This document shows positions 1-8,057 of a stretch of 59,845 bases of DNA, piece after piece (positions within the stretch are counted from its first letter, which is position 1; each line of letters begins with the position of its first letter). This stretch comes from an uncultured Flavobacteriales bacterium (GTDB lineage: Bacteria; Bacteroidota; Bacteroidia; Flavobacteriales; Crocinitomicaceae). The notes beneath the pieces are model-generated. The model had not been told where the DNA came from, did not search any database, and worked only from the letters and a program-made list of their open reading frames with translations. The DNA lies in NCBI GenBank assembly GCA_946480815.1, contig CAMLLB010000022.1, forward strand, positions 1 through 59,845, given 5' to 3'. The position numbers were made by a program, and so were the translations under genes.

Positions 1-17
1 AGAAACTTTATAAAATG

Positions 18-108
18 AAAAAGGGTACAATCCAAATAAGTACCCTTTTCCAAACCTAAAACCCAATTTACCAAACCAATCAGAGAGATTTCTGATATAT
101 ACTTGACA
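18..108 (-). ncRNA. candidate short RNA between an ECF-type promoter and a terminator
   Basis: Inferred transcript of about 90 nt. It would start some 7 nt downstream of the ECF-like motif at 115-140 and end at the 10-bp hairpin at 19-49. An open frame without stop begins at the ATG at 113 and runs off the window edge, but that ATG lies next to the -10 element, upstream of the expected start, so I do not call it a gene. Alternatively the motif could drive a gene beyond the left edge by read-through. No family is recognised. Confidence 0.3.
19..49. terminator. bidirectional intrinsic terminator
   Basis: A perfect 10-bp stem (AAAAGGGTAC at 19-28 with GTACCCTTTT at 40-49) and an 11-nt loop. On the minus strand it is followed by T-rich sequence. 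It lies downstream of the minus-strand leucine-rich-repeat gene and of the ECF-type motif at 115-140. Confidence 0.65.
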
Positions 109-114
109 CCCATA

Positions 115-140
115 TGATGCCGGGGTTTTTAAAAGGTTGG
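115..140 (-). promoter_or_regulatory. ECF-type promoter motif, copy 2 (CCAACC-N14-GCATCA)
   Basis: On the minus strand CCAACC (140-135) is followed by TTTT and, after 14 nt, GCATCA (120-115). The architecture and spacing match the sites at 10414-10439 and 13021-13046, the latter directly in front of the ECF sigma operon. AAC in the -35 box is typical of ECF sigma promoters. The site lies just downstream of the leucine-rich-repeat gene and points left. Confidence 0.45.
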
Positions 141-174
141 AAAAAAATTGAAAAATTTTTTTTTTATTGAAAGA

Positions 175-747
175 TTATTCCACACAATGACAAGGCGGAT
201 CAAAATACCACTTCACCTGTGGCATTGCCTCCTGCCATCTTTGCTGAAAATGCGGGCCTAACATAATTGCTCGCATGTCTACAGCTTCCAGTTTTTTCAA
301 GTTTAAAACATCTTCCGGAAGCGAGTTTATCGGATTATCCCAGATATCCAATATTTTCAAATCGGTCAAATATCCGATACAAGACGGCAATGAACTTATT
401 TTATTTCGCGCCAAATGAAGCCTCTGAAGTTTTGGCATTTGACAAATAACAATCGGTGCCTCTTCAATCTTATTTTTTGTTGCATCCAATGTTTTGAGTA
501 ATTTAAAAGCTGCCATTTCCATTGGAAGTTCCGTCAATTTGTTTTTGGACAGATTGATATACTTCAAATTCTTAAATGCATACATTTTCTTAGGAATCTG
601 ATCCCATTTTAATTTCGATGCATCAATTCCGTAAATGGTATCCGGGTTTGCTCTTTGAACGGCCTCCCATCGGTAAATTTTTAAAGTATCCTGTCCAAAA
701 GAAAGGCTACTTATATAAAGAAAAATAAGTACGGGCAGTAATTTCAT
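175..747 (-). CDS. secreted leucine-rich-repeat protein
   Basis: 190 aa. Residues 1-18 form a signal peptide ending near SFGQ. Residues about 50-155 contain four to five leucine-rich repeats of 23 residues (for example LKYINLSKNKLTELP and LQRLHLARNKISSLP), a fold used for protein-protein contacts. There is no lipobox and no T9SS sorting domain, so the protein is probably periplasmic or exported. The C-terminus has two close cysteines (PPCHC). The ATG start lies inside ribF: the two same-strand genes overlap by 41 bp, suggesting co-transcription and perhaps translational coupling. The binding partner cannot be told from sequence. Confidence 0.8.
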   Translation of the reverse strand: MKLLPVLIFLYISSLSFGQDTLKIYRWEAVQRANPDTIYGIDASKLKWDQIPKKMYAFKNLKYINLSKNKLTELPMEMAAFKLLKTLDATKNKIEEAPIVICQMPKLQRLHLARNKISSLPSCIGYLTDLKILDIWDNPINSLPEDVLNLKKLEAVDMRAIMLGPHFQQRWQEAMPQVKWYFDPPCHCVE

Positions 748-1645
748 CGGATTGAATTTGATGTTTTAGATCTTCTATATTTTCAAAACGCTTTTCATCG
801 CGTATATGTTGCATTACTTCCACTTTAATCTGTTGATCATAAATTTCTTCATTAAAATCAAACAGGTAAATCTCAATAGTAATCTGGCCATTATTTGCAA
901 CTGTTGGCCGTGTGCCGATGTTCATCACGCCATAAATCAAGCGATCTCCAAGATAGGCTTTTGCTGCATAAACTCCATTTTTCGGGAAAATTTTCTCCCT
1001 GTTTTCCAGATCAATATTTGCAGTGGGAAAACCGATCGTTCGTCCAATTTGTTGTCCTTTTACTATTTTTCCCTGTAATACAAAATGGCTTCCCATTAAT
1101 TCCGAAGCATATTCCACATTTCCATCCTGGATCGCATTCCGGATCTTGGTGGAGCTAATAGTAACTCCCCCTGTAGAAATTGCAGGCAGTTGAAAGACTT
1201 TGAAATGGTATAATTCACCCAATTCCTGTAATTCCTGGAAAGAGCCTTCCCTGTTCTTACCGAAATGATGATCGTGACCGATATGCATTTCACTTACACC
1301 GATTTGGTTCACTAAGACATCCCGAACAAATTCCATTGCAGACAAACGCGAAAATTCTTTCGTAAAGGGAAAAAGGATAACGGTATCCAAACCCAATTTT
1401 TCCAGCTTATCCAGTTTTTCATCAACCGTATCGATCAATTTTACCGAATAACTATCCGGATAAAGTACTTTTCGCGGATGCGGTTCGAAAGTGAATAAAA
1501 CAGACTCTTTGTTTTCTTTTTTCGCCTTTTCAACCAGTGAACGAATAATTTCCTGATGCCCTAAATGAACTCCATCATAGGTCCCCAAAGTAAGAATTGG
1601 ATGATTAAACTTCGTCTCTGAATTCAACTGCCGAACTACACGCAT
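707..1645 (-). CDS. ribF: bifunctional riboflavin kinase / FAD synthetase
   Basis: 312 aa from the chosen ATG. RibF phosphorylates riboflavin to FMN and adenylates FMN to FAD in the cytoplasm. The N-terminal nucleotidyltransferase half carries LGTYDGVHLGHQ (family signature G-x-FDGVHxGH). The C-terminal flavokinase half carries GQQIGRTIGFPTANI, which binds ATP and flavin. Seven codons of open frame precede this ATG, but a -7 promoter element ends only 4 nt upstream of it, so the ATG at 1645 is the sensible start and the mRNA may be leaderless. The 3' end overlaps the leucine-rich-repeat gene by 41 bp. No FMN riboswitch is visible, and there is no room for one. Confidence 0.95.
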   Translation of the reverse strand: MRVVRQLNSETKFNHPILTLGTYDGVHLGHQEIIRSLVEKAKKENKESVLFTFEPHPRKVLYPDSYSVKLIDTVDEKLDKLEKLGLDTVILFPFTKEFSRLSAMEFVRDVLVNQIGVSEMHIGHDHHFGKNREGSFQELQELGELYHFKVFQLPAISTGGVTISSTKIRNAIQDGNVEYASELMGSHFVLQGKIVKGQQIGRTIGFPTANIDLENREKIFPKNGVYAAKAYLGDRLIYGVMNIGTRPTVANNGQITIEIYLFDFNEEIYDQQIKVEVMQHIRDEKRFENIEDLKHQIQSDEITARTYFSLYK

Positions 1646-1649
1646 GGTA

Positions 1650-1682
1650 CAAATGTAGTTAAACAAAAAAAGACTGCATCAA
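1650..1682 (-). promoter_or_regulatory. ribF promoter (TTG-N22-TACATTTG)
   Basis: The minus strand carries TACATTTG (1657-1650), a perfect Bacteroidota -7 element, with TTG (1682-1680) 22 nt upstream as a possible -33 box. Only 4 nt (TACC) separate the -7 element from the ribF ATG, so transcription probably starts at or next to the start codon. The upstream half overlaps the terminator of the neighbouring adhesin gene. Confidence 0.6.
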
Positions 1683-1708
1683 TTGAAGAATGAATTGCAG
1701 TCTTTTTA
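1665..1708 (-). terminator. terminator of the adhesin gene
   Basis: A hairpin formed by AAAAAAGACTGCA (from 1665) and TGCAGTCTTTTT (1696-1707), followed on the minus strand by a long T tract. It lies 17 nt downstream of the minus-strand adhesin stop codon and directly upstream of ribF. Confidence 0.75.
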
Positions 1709-1725
1709 ATTAAAAGTTTTGTTTC

Positions 1726-4700
1726 TTACCTGATCAGCTGAATATCTCCATGACCGGTGAGTATTTTCCCGTTCAATCCTTCTATTTCATATTTAAAGAA
1801 ATAAACACCATCGGAAGCAATATTACCATTTACATTCCCATCCCAGTAGCCATTCACATTATCATAATCAATCATTTTGTCTCCCCAGCGATTGACAATG
1901 GTAACTTTTACGGATTTCACGTAAGTAGCAGTAATAAAAAAGGTGTCGTTTGCTTTATCTCCATTTGGCGTAAAGATATTCGGGATATGAATAATCGGAT
2001 CCGGAATCGGATTCACTGTAATCAGAACCGTATCAAGATCTACACAAGATCCATTCGCCGCTGTAAGAATAACAGTATATTGACCAGGGCTCGTGTAAAT
2101 ATATTGTTGCCCGGATAAATTACCCGAATTCACCTGTGAGCCATTACCAAAGTTCCAATGATAGCTGGTTGCATTCGTTGAATTATTATCAAAGTTTACT
2201 GTCATATCCGGGAAACCTTCCGTAACGTCTGCCGAAACATTCGCTGTTGGCAACGGAACGATCGTAACCGTAATCTGATCTGTGTTTACACATCCGTTTG
2301 CATCTGTTCCGGTAACAGTATAAGTTTGAGTAGATCCGGGTGCAAATGAAACTCCATTTGACACGCCATTATTCCAGGTATAAGAAACTGCTCCTGATCC
2401 TGAAAGCGTTATCGTACCTCCAATACATATGGATTGGTCTGCTCCTGCACTGACATCTGGAAGCGGATTCACAGTAACAACCACCTGATCTGTACTTTGA
2501 CAGCCATTTGCACCTGTTCCGGTAACTGTATAAGTCTGAGTGGATCCCGGTGTAAAGGAAACTCCGTTTGTCACACCATTATTCCAGGTGTAAGAAACAG
2601 CTCCTGATCCTGAAAGAGTTACCGTACCACCAATGCATATTGACTGATCGGCACCTGCATTAACAGGAGTAGCCGTATTGACGGTAATTGTTACCTGATC
2701 GGTATTTGTACAACCATTTACATCAGTTCCCGTAACGGTGTAGGTCTGGGTTGAGCCCGGTGTAAAGGAAACTCCATTTGTCACACCGTTATTCCAGGTA
2801 TAGGAAACCGCTCCTGAACCATTCAATGTAACAGGTGTACCCTGACAAACCGTTTGTGGTGCGCCTGCATCAATAACCGGAAGTGAATTTACAGTAACCA
2901 CGACCTGATCTGTATTCGTACATCCGTTTGCATCAGTTCCCGTAACGGTATAAGTCTGAGTGGAGCCCGGTGTAAATGAAACTCCATTTGTTACACCATT
3001 ATTCCAGGCATAACTTTGTGCTCCTGACCCGGACAAAATAACCGAACCTCCCGGACAAACTGATTGATCACCTCCTGCATTGACAGGAGGACCAGGATTC
3101 ACTGTTACCTGGATCGCTGTATTTGAAGAACATCCGTTCATATCCGTTGCAGTTACAACATAGTTCGTTGATGAAGCCGGGCTGACTGTATTTGATGCCC
3201 CGTTTGGTAAGGAATTGCTCCACGTGAAGGTATATCCTCCATTACCGCCTGTTGCCTGGGCATTCATTACAACTGAGCCGCCTGTACACATAGATAAAGG
3301 ACCATTTCCTGTAACATCGATTACCGAAGGTTCTGAAATCGTCACTGAAATGGTATCATGACAGTTATTTGCATCCGATACTACATAACTATATGTTCCG
3401 GCAGCCAAATTGACAAAAGTATTGGACGATTGAGAAGTTCCCCCCACCAAGGAGTAAGTATATGGAGCAGGTGTTCCGGAGCCTCCCAATTGAACGGTTC
3501 CGTCACTTAATCCATTACAGGAAACATCCTGCTCATCAATCAGAATTGCAGTTAAGTTATTTACGATATTTACAATTGCAGGAACAGAAGCAGAACATCC
3601 ATTATCGTCTACAACCTGCACGGTATATGTTCCACCTGCAACGCCATTAAATGTAACACCTGTTTGAGAAGCCCCTCCATTTAAGGAGTAATCCAATGTT
3701 CCGGTCCCTCCTGCCCCTGATACAGTTATGCTTCCATCACTTCCCGAACAGCTTGCATCAGTTGAAGAAACAAAAGACAGCGTTACAACAGCCGGTTCAG
3801 TAATTGTCACAGGTTGTGTATCCGAACAGCCGTTCGCATCTGTTACCAGAATTGTATATGAGCCTGCTGCCAGGTTTGAATAAGTCCCTGTTGATTGGCT
3901 CGAACCACCATTCAAAGTATAGGTAAACGGTGATTGTCCACCTGAAAGTGATGTAACGGCTGATCCGTCAGAAAGACCATTACAAGACACATTCGTGCTG
4001 CTTGCAAGCGTCAAATCCAAAGTTGTTGGTTGTGGTACGTTAGCAGCAATACTTCCCTGGCATCCGTTCATATCCTGAACCTGAATCGTATAACTTCCAC
4101 CTGCCAAATTGTTGAATATTCCACTTGATTGCCAGGTGACTCCATTATCAATTGAATATTGATAACCACCTGCACCACCTGTTCCTTGTACTTCCACACT
4201 ACCTGTTGCCCCGGTACATGAAGAAGGAGTTGAAGCAATTTCATTTCCTGAAGGAGTTGCCGGATCCGGTGTAACCACGACATCATCAGTTTTAACAATC
4301 ACTGTTCCATCACAGGCTGTGTAAGTTGTTGTTGCTGTATAAGTTGTTGCAATCGTAGGACAAACGTTTACGGTAGTTCCTGTTCCAATACTTGTTCCTC
4401 CCTGGAACCATTCGGTGGTATAGATTGGAGCACCATCAGGTGTAAAGCGCCAGCCCTCCGGTGTTGAAACTGTCCAATCCGGAGAAGTATTTCTATTTGG
4501 AGCTGCGATACCGGCTGTTCCCGCAGGATTTTGTATCCCTATGATTGCCGCACCACCGTTCCAGCCAGAACACAACCCTTTATTATTAACATACACGTCA
4601 ATCACATTGGTCGTCTCATATAACACCATCATAAATGTGGAAAAAACACTGTTATTGCAGGAACCTGAATAGTGAGGTAATCCATTATAAGACACTACAA

Positions 4701-5211
4701 ATATTCTACATGGGGCAGCACCCACGACATACCATTTCACAGTACCTCCATAAGAAGGGTCAATATCATGGTAAATGCCAAAAATATCCCCGGCTGATGT
4801 TAAGCTGGTAGAAGGACATGAGGCTGAAAATGACCACGGTTGACTCGTTGGTGCATACGTCCCGAATTTAATGGATCCGTTTGAACCAATCTTACAGGTT
4901 GTATAGGATTGTCCGTAATAACAAAATGTGAACGGCAATGTAATCTGTGGACTCCAAACATCGTCAGTACCAACCGAAACTCCTGTTCCCCCTGCCTGAT
5001 TGTATGCAATTGGCGGAGTATGCGGAATAGATGCAACCGTATAAGTTGTTGTAGCACCTGCATGAAATGGAGTTGCATTCAATGTAGCACAGGGCTGGTT
5101 GCATGTAAGAGTCTGATCTGCACCGGCATCCACTGCAGGACACCCTGGGAATTGAGCATACGCGGTTGAAAATACTGATAGAATCCCTATCAGGGTAGTA
5201 GTAAGTTTCAT
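1726..5211 (-). CDS. T9SS type B cargo: SprB-repeat and PKD adhesin
   Basis: 1161 aa. A signal peptide (1-19, ending STAYA) is followed by a cysteine-rich, NIDO-like globular region (about 60-265) and several SprB-type repeats (about 325-640; pattern SCNGLSDG...AGSYTxxVxDxNGC). Four near-identical repeats of about 70 aa follow (700-990; SGSGAVSYTWNNGVTNGVSF), then a PKD domain (about 985-1065; YHWNFGNG) and a C-terminal gliding-motility-associated domain (1070-1161; IPNIFTPNGDKANDTF...NRWGDKM). Such C-termini direct T9SS export and attachment of large surface proteins such as SprB. It is probably a surface adhesin; its ligand is unknown. A monocistronic unit with its own terminator and an ECF-like promoter motif upstream. 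Confidence 0.9.
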   Translation of the reverse strand: MKLTTTLIGILSVFSTAYAQFPGCPAVDAGADQTLTCNQPCATLNATPFHAGATTTYTVASIPHTPPIAYNQAGGTGVSVGTDDVWSPQITLPFTFCYYGQSYTTCKIGSNGSIKFGTYAPTSQPWSFSASCPSTSLTSAGDIFGIYHDIDPSYGGTVKWYVVGAAPCRIFVVSYNGLPHYSGSCNNSVFSTFMMVLYETTNVIDVYVNNKGLCSGWNGGAAIIGIQNPAGTAGIAAPNRNTSPDWTVSTPEGWRFTPDGAPIYTTEWFQGGTSIGTGTTVNVCPTIATTYTATTTYTACDGTVIVKTDDVVVTPDPATPSGNEIASTPSSCTGATGSVEVQGTGGAGGYQYSIDNGVTWQSSGIFNNLAGGSYTIQVQDMNGCQGSIAANVPQPTTLDLTLASSTNVSCNGLSDGSAVTSLSGGQSPFTYTLNGGSSQSTGTYSNLAAGSYTILVTDANGCSDTQPVTITEPAVVTLSFVSSTDASCSGSDGSITVSGAGGTGTLDYSLNGGASQTGVTFNGVAGGTYTVQVVDDNGCSASVPAIVNIVNNLTAILIDEQDVSCNGLSDGTVQLGGSGTPAPYTYSLVGGTSQSSNTFVNLAAGTYSYVVSDANNCHDTISVTISEPSVIDVTGNGPLSMCTGGSVVMNAQATGGNGGYTFTWSNSLPNGASNTVSPASSTNYVVTATDMNGCSSNTAIQVTVNPGPPVNAGGDQSVCPGGSVILSGSGAQSYAWNNGVTNGVSFTPGSTQTYTVTGTDANGCTNTDQVVVTVNSLPVIDAGAPQTVCQGTPVTLNGSGAVSYTWNNGVTNGVSFTPGSTQTYTVTGTDVNGCTNTDQVTITVNTATPVNAGADQSICIGGTVTLSGSGAVSYTWNNGVTNGVSFTPGSTQTYTVTGTGANGCQSTDQVVVTVNPLPDVSAGADQSICIGGTITLSGSGAVSYTWNNGVSNGVSFAPGSTQTYTVTGTDANGCVNTDQITVTIVPLPTANVSADVTEGFPDMTVNFDNNSTNATSYHWNFGNGSQVNSGNLSGQQYIYTSPGQYTVILTAANGSCVDLDTVLITVNPIPDPIIHIPNIFTPNGDKANDTFFITATYVKSVKVTIVNRWGDKMIDYDNVNGYWDGNVNGNIASDGVYFFKYEIEGLNGKILTGHGDIQLIR
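2238..3105 (-). repeat. four tandem coding repeats of about 210 bp
   Basis: Inside the adhesin gene. The block around 'actccatttg.cacaccattattccagg' recurs near 2350, 2570, 2780 and 2985, and the block around 'ttccggtaac.gtataagtctg' recurs at the same period. Each unit encodes one domain of about 70 aa (AGADQSICIGGT...YTVTGTDANGC). High nucleotide identity suggests recent duplication or ongoing homogenisation, so copy number may vary between strains. Confidence 0.85.
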
Positions 5212-5236
5212 ATTTAGCAGTAATAAGTAACGTAGT

Positions 5237-5265
5237 GTAAAACGAATATAGATAAAAAAGGTTGC
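5237..5265 (-). promoter_or_regulatory. possible ECF-type promoter of the adhesin gene
   Basis: On the minus strand GCAACC (5265-5260) is followed by a T run and, 15 nt further on, by CGTTTTAC (5244-5237). It resembles the CCAACC-N14-GTATCT sites of this window in the -35 half but differs in the -10 half. It lies 26 nt upstream of the adhesin ATG at 5211. Confidence 0.35.
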
Positions 5266-5314
5266 ACAAAAAAATTAAACTGTTCGTTTAGTTAGAATAT
5301 TTATAATAAAATAA

Positions 5315-5345
5315 TTGCACCAATACCATAAATGTGGTATTTTTG
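5315..5345 (+). promoter_or_regulatory. suf operon promoter (TTG-N20-TATTTTTG)
   Basis: TTG at 5315-5317 and TATTTTTG at 5338-5345, separated by 20 nt, match the Bacteroidota -33/-7 consensus (TTG, TAnnTTTG). The sufA ATG follows about 55 nt downstream of the expected start site. No recognisable IscR or Fur box is seen. Confidence 0.65.
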
Positions 5346-5403
5346 TCAACGAAATACAGCTTTATTTAAAATTAATCTAAATAAAGAATACAAGACACTT
5401 GTC

Positions 5404-5727
5404 ATGATTACAGTAACAGAACAAGCAAAGAAGCAGGCAATTCGCCTGATGGAAGACGAAGGCAAAGCAGGCTATTTCATTCGTGTTGGTGTTGAAGGCG
5501 GAGGTTGCTCCGGATTAATGTACCAACTCACATTTGACAATCAGGAAAACGCAGACGATAAAGCATTTGAAGACAACGGAATTAAGGTTGTTGTTGACAA
5601 AAAGAGCTTTTTATACTTAGTAGGAACAACCCTGGATTTCTCCGGAGGATTGAACGGAAAAGGATTTGTGTTTTCTAATCCAAATGCAGGAAGAACTTGC
5701 GGTTGCGGGGAATCTTTCTCATTATAA
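5404..5727 (+). CDS. sufA: A-type iron-sulfur carrier (HesB/IscA/SufA family)
   Basis: 107 aa from ATG 5404 (MITVTEQAKKQ), the usual start of the family; an open frame extends 24 codons further upstream but overlaps the promoter. A-type carriers receive Fe-S clusters from the SufBCD scaffold and pass them to apo-proteins. The three ligand cysteines are visible: one in EGGGCSGLMYQ and two in GRTCGCGESF near the C-terminus. First gene of sufA-sufB-sufC-sufD. Confidence 0.92.
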   Translation: MITVTEQAKKQAIRLMEDEGKAGYFIRVGVEGGGCSGLMYQLTFDNQENADDKAFEDNGIKVVVDKKSFLYLVGTTLDFSGGLNGKGFVFSNPNAGRTCGCGESFSL

Positions 5728-5744
5728 TAAAGTACAAAGTTTAG

Positions 5745-7190
5745 ATGGGTTATACTGAAAACGACTTAGCGAAAGATTTAGAAAATTCGGAATACAAATT
5801 CGGTTTCACGACTGATATTGAATCGGATCGTGCTCCACTTGGATTAAACGAAGATATTATCCGGTTTATTTCCGCCAAAAAAGGAGAACCGGAGTGGTTA
5901 TTGGATTATAGGTTAAAGTGTTATAAAATCTGGTCTGAAATGACAGAACCTTCCTGGGCACACATTACCTACCCGAAACCAAATTTCCAGGGAATCTCTT
6001 ATTATGCGGCCCCAAAGCAGACCAAAAAATACGAAAGCTGGGACGACGTAGATCCTGAAATGAAAGAAACCATGGCAAAATTGGGAATTTCATTGGAGGA
6101 GCAACAACGCCTGACAGGTGTTGCGGTGGATTTCGTAATGGATTCTGTTTCCGTAGCAACCAGTTTTAAATCCAAATTGAAAGAACTGGGAATTATTTTC
6201 TGTTCTTTTTCGGAAGCTGTTCAGGAACATCCCGAATTGGTTAAACAATATATGGGATCGGTAGTTCCGGCAACGGATAACTTCTACGCAGCTTTAAATT
6301 CGGCTGTGTTTACAGATGGTTCGTTTTGCTACATTCCAAAAGGTGTAAGATGCCCGATGGAATTATCTACTTATTTCCGGATCAATGAAGCCAATACCGG
6401 TCAGTTCGAACGTACACTAGTCATCGCAGATGAAGGTTCGTATGTTTCTTACCTGGAAGGGTGTACAGCACCTCAACGGGATGAAAATCAATTACACGCA
6501 GCTGTTGTGGAGCTAATCGCATTGAAAGATGCGGAGATCAAATATTCAACGGTACAAAACTGGTATCCTGGTGACAAAAACGGAGAAGGAGGAGTTTTCA
6601 ATTTCGTTACCAAACGCGGAATCTGTGAGACCAACGCAAAAATTTCCTGGACGCAAGTAGAAACAGGTTCAGCAGTAACCTGGAAGTACCCTTCCTGTAT
6701 CCTAAAAGGAGATAACTCGATCGGAGAATTTTATTCCGTAGCAGTTACCAATAACTTCCAGCAGGCTGATACCGGGACAAAAATGATCCACCTGGGAAAA
6801 AATACCAAGAGTACGATTATTTCAAAAGGAATCTCGGCAGGAAAATCGCACAATTCTTACCGTGGATTGGTGCAAATTCACAAGAACGCACACAACGCAA
6901 GAAACTTCTCGCAATGTGATTCTTTGCTAATGACGGATGAGTGTGGCGCACATACTTTCCCATATATTGAGTGTAAAAACCCAAGCGCTAAAATTGAGCA
7001 TGAGGCTACCACATCAAAAATCGGGGAAGATCAGATTTTCTATTGTCTTCAGAGAGGAATTTCCGAGGAAAAAGCCATTAGCCTGATCGTTAACGGGTAT
7101 TGTAAGGAAGTATTGAACCAGCTGCCAATGGAGTTTGCTGTTGAAGCACAGAAATTATTGACGATCAGTTTGGAAGGTAGCGTTGGATAA
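5745..7190 (+). CDS. sufB: SUF scaffold subunit SufB
   Basis: 481 aa, normal length. SufB is the core of the SufB-SufC2-SufD complex, which assembles Fe-S clusters from sulfur delivered by SufS/SufE. It shows typical SufB sequence: [26 protein letters not shown], the [20 protein letters not shown] beta-helix region and the C-terminal [22 protein letters not shown]. Conserved cysteines are retained (for example in [22 protein letters not shown] sequence near residues 386-396). It starts 17 nt after sufA. A REP-like inverted pair separates it from sufC. Confidence 0.97.
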   Translation: MGYTENDLAKDLENSEYKFGFTTDIESDRAPLGLNEDIIRFISAKKGEPEWLLDYRLKCYKIWSEMTEPSWAHITYPKPNFQGISYYAAPKQTKKYESWDDVDPEMKETMAKLGISLEEQQRLTGVAVDFVMDSVSVATSFKSKLKELGIIFCSFSEAVQEHPELVKQYMGSVVPATDNFYAALNSAVFTDGSFCYIPKGVRCPMELSTYFRINEANTGQFERTLVIADEGSYVSYLEGCTAPQRDENQLHAAVVELIALKDAEIKYSTVQNWYPGDKNGEGGVFNFVTKRGICETNAKISWTQVETGSAVTWKYPSCILKGDNSIGEFYSVAVTNNFQQADTGTKMIHLGKNTKSTIISKGISAGKSHNSYRGLVQIHKNAHNARNFSQCDSLLMTDECGAHTFPYIECKNPSAKIEHEATTSKIGEDQIFYCLQRGISEEKAISLIVNGYCKEVLNQLPMEFAVEAQKLLTISLEGSVG

Positions 7191-7207
7191 AAACAATTAG
7201 AGAAAGT

Positions 7208-7280
7208 CCTCCCCCTTTATCCCCCTCCAAAGGGGGAGTTGAAAAAGCTTCCTCCCTTGAGGGAGGATTGAGGAGGGTGG
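7208..7280. repeat. REP-like inverted pair between sufB and sufC
   Basis: The left half (7208-7238, CCTCCCCCTTTATCCCCCTC then CAAAGGGGGAG) and the right half (7249-7280, an imperfect inverse complement) form a G/C-rich double palindrome. Each half can fold on itself (CCCCCT...AGGGGG) and the halves can pair with each other. A second inverted pair of the same sequence lies at 39004-39157. Placed inside the suf transcript, it may form an RNA structure affecting sufC expression or mRNA stability. Confidence 0.8.
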
Positions 7281-7296
7281 CAAAAGAATAATAGAT

Positions 7297-8049
7297 ATGT
7301 TAAAGATCACAAATTTACACGCGTCGATTGACGGAAAAGAAATTCTTAAAGGATTAAACCTGGAAGTAAAAGCCGGTGAAGTTCATGCAATCATGGGACC
7401 GAACGGTGCCGGAAAAAGTACTTTAGCAAGTGTTTTGGCAGGACGTGAAGAGTATGAAATCACGGAAGGTTCTGTTGATTTTGACGGAACAGATTTGCTT
7501 GAAATGGCAACAGAAGACCGTGCAAGAGAAGGATTATTCCTCGCATTTCAGTACCCTGTTGAGATCCCGGGAGTTTCCAACGTAAATTTCCTGCGTACCG
7601 CTTTGAATGAAATTCGTGAATACAGAGGAGAATCTGCCATTTCAGCGAAAGATTTTATGGCTTTGGTAAAAGAGAAAAGTGCCATTGTAGAATTGGATGC
7701 AAAATTGGCTTCCCGTTCTGTGAATGAAGGATTTTCAGGAGGTGAAAAGAAACGTAACGAGATCTTCCAAATGGCCATGCTGGACCCTAAATTGTCTATC
7801 CTTGATGAAACCGATTCAGGATTGGATATCGATGCACTTCGCATTGTTGCAAATGGAGTAAACACATTGAAATCTGATAAAAATGCTACGGTGGTGATTA
7901 CACATTACCAACGTTTGCTTGACTATATCGTTCCGGATTTCGTTCACGTGCTATACGACGGAAGAATCGTAAAATCAGGTCCGAAAGAATTGGCTCTTGA
8001 ACTGGAAGAAAAAGGATACGACTGGATTAAAGCAGAATTTGCTCAATAA
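7297..8049 (+). CDS. sufC: SUF ABC-type ATPase SufC
   Basis: 250 aa. SufC hydrolyses ATP to drive conformational change of the SufBCD scaffold in the cytoplasm. It shows Walker A (MGPNGAGKSTLA, about residue 35), the ABC signature region (FSGGEKKRNEIFQM), Walker B with the SufC-typical substitution (LSILDETDSGLD) and the switch histidine (VVITHYQRLL). It follows the REP-like pair and precedes sufD by 8 nt. Confidence 0.97.
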   Translation: MLKITNLHASIDGKEILKGLNLEVKAGEVHAIMGPNGAGKSTLASVLAGREEYEITEGSVDFDGTDLLEMATEDRAREGLFLAFQYPVEIPGVSNVNFLRTALNEIREYRGESAISAKDFMALVKEKSAIVELDAKLASRSVNEGFSGGEKKRNEIFQMAMLDPKLSILDETDSGLDIDALRIVANGVNTLKSDKNATVVITHYQRLLDYIVPDFVHVLYDGRIVKSGPKELALELEEKGYDWIKAEFAQ

Positions 8050-8057
8050 TTTAAATC

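Noticed and set aside
1..113. Open frame of 37 codons from ATG 113 running off the left edge (MGVKYISEISLIGLVNWVLG...)
   Set aside because: The ATG touches the presumed -10 box of the ECF motif, and the frame crosses a strong terminator hairpin; kept only as a possible non-coding transcript.
1646..1725. FMN riboswitch in front of ribF
   Set aside because: Only 80 bp lie between ribF and the adhesin stop codon, mostly terminator; the conserved riboswitch sequences are absent.
2238..3105. Regularly spaced repeats that could suggest a CRISPR array
   Set aside because: The period is about 210 bp, the repeats are in frame within a secreted protein gene and the 'spacers' are themselves similar; no cas genes are present.
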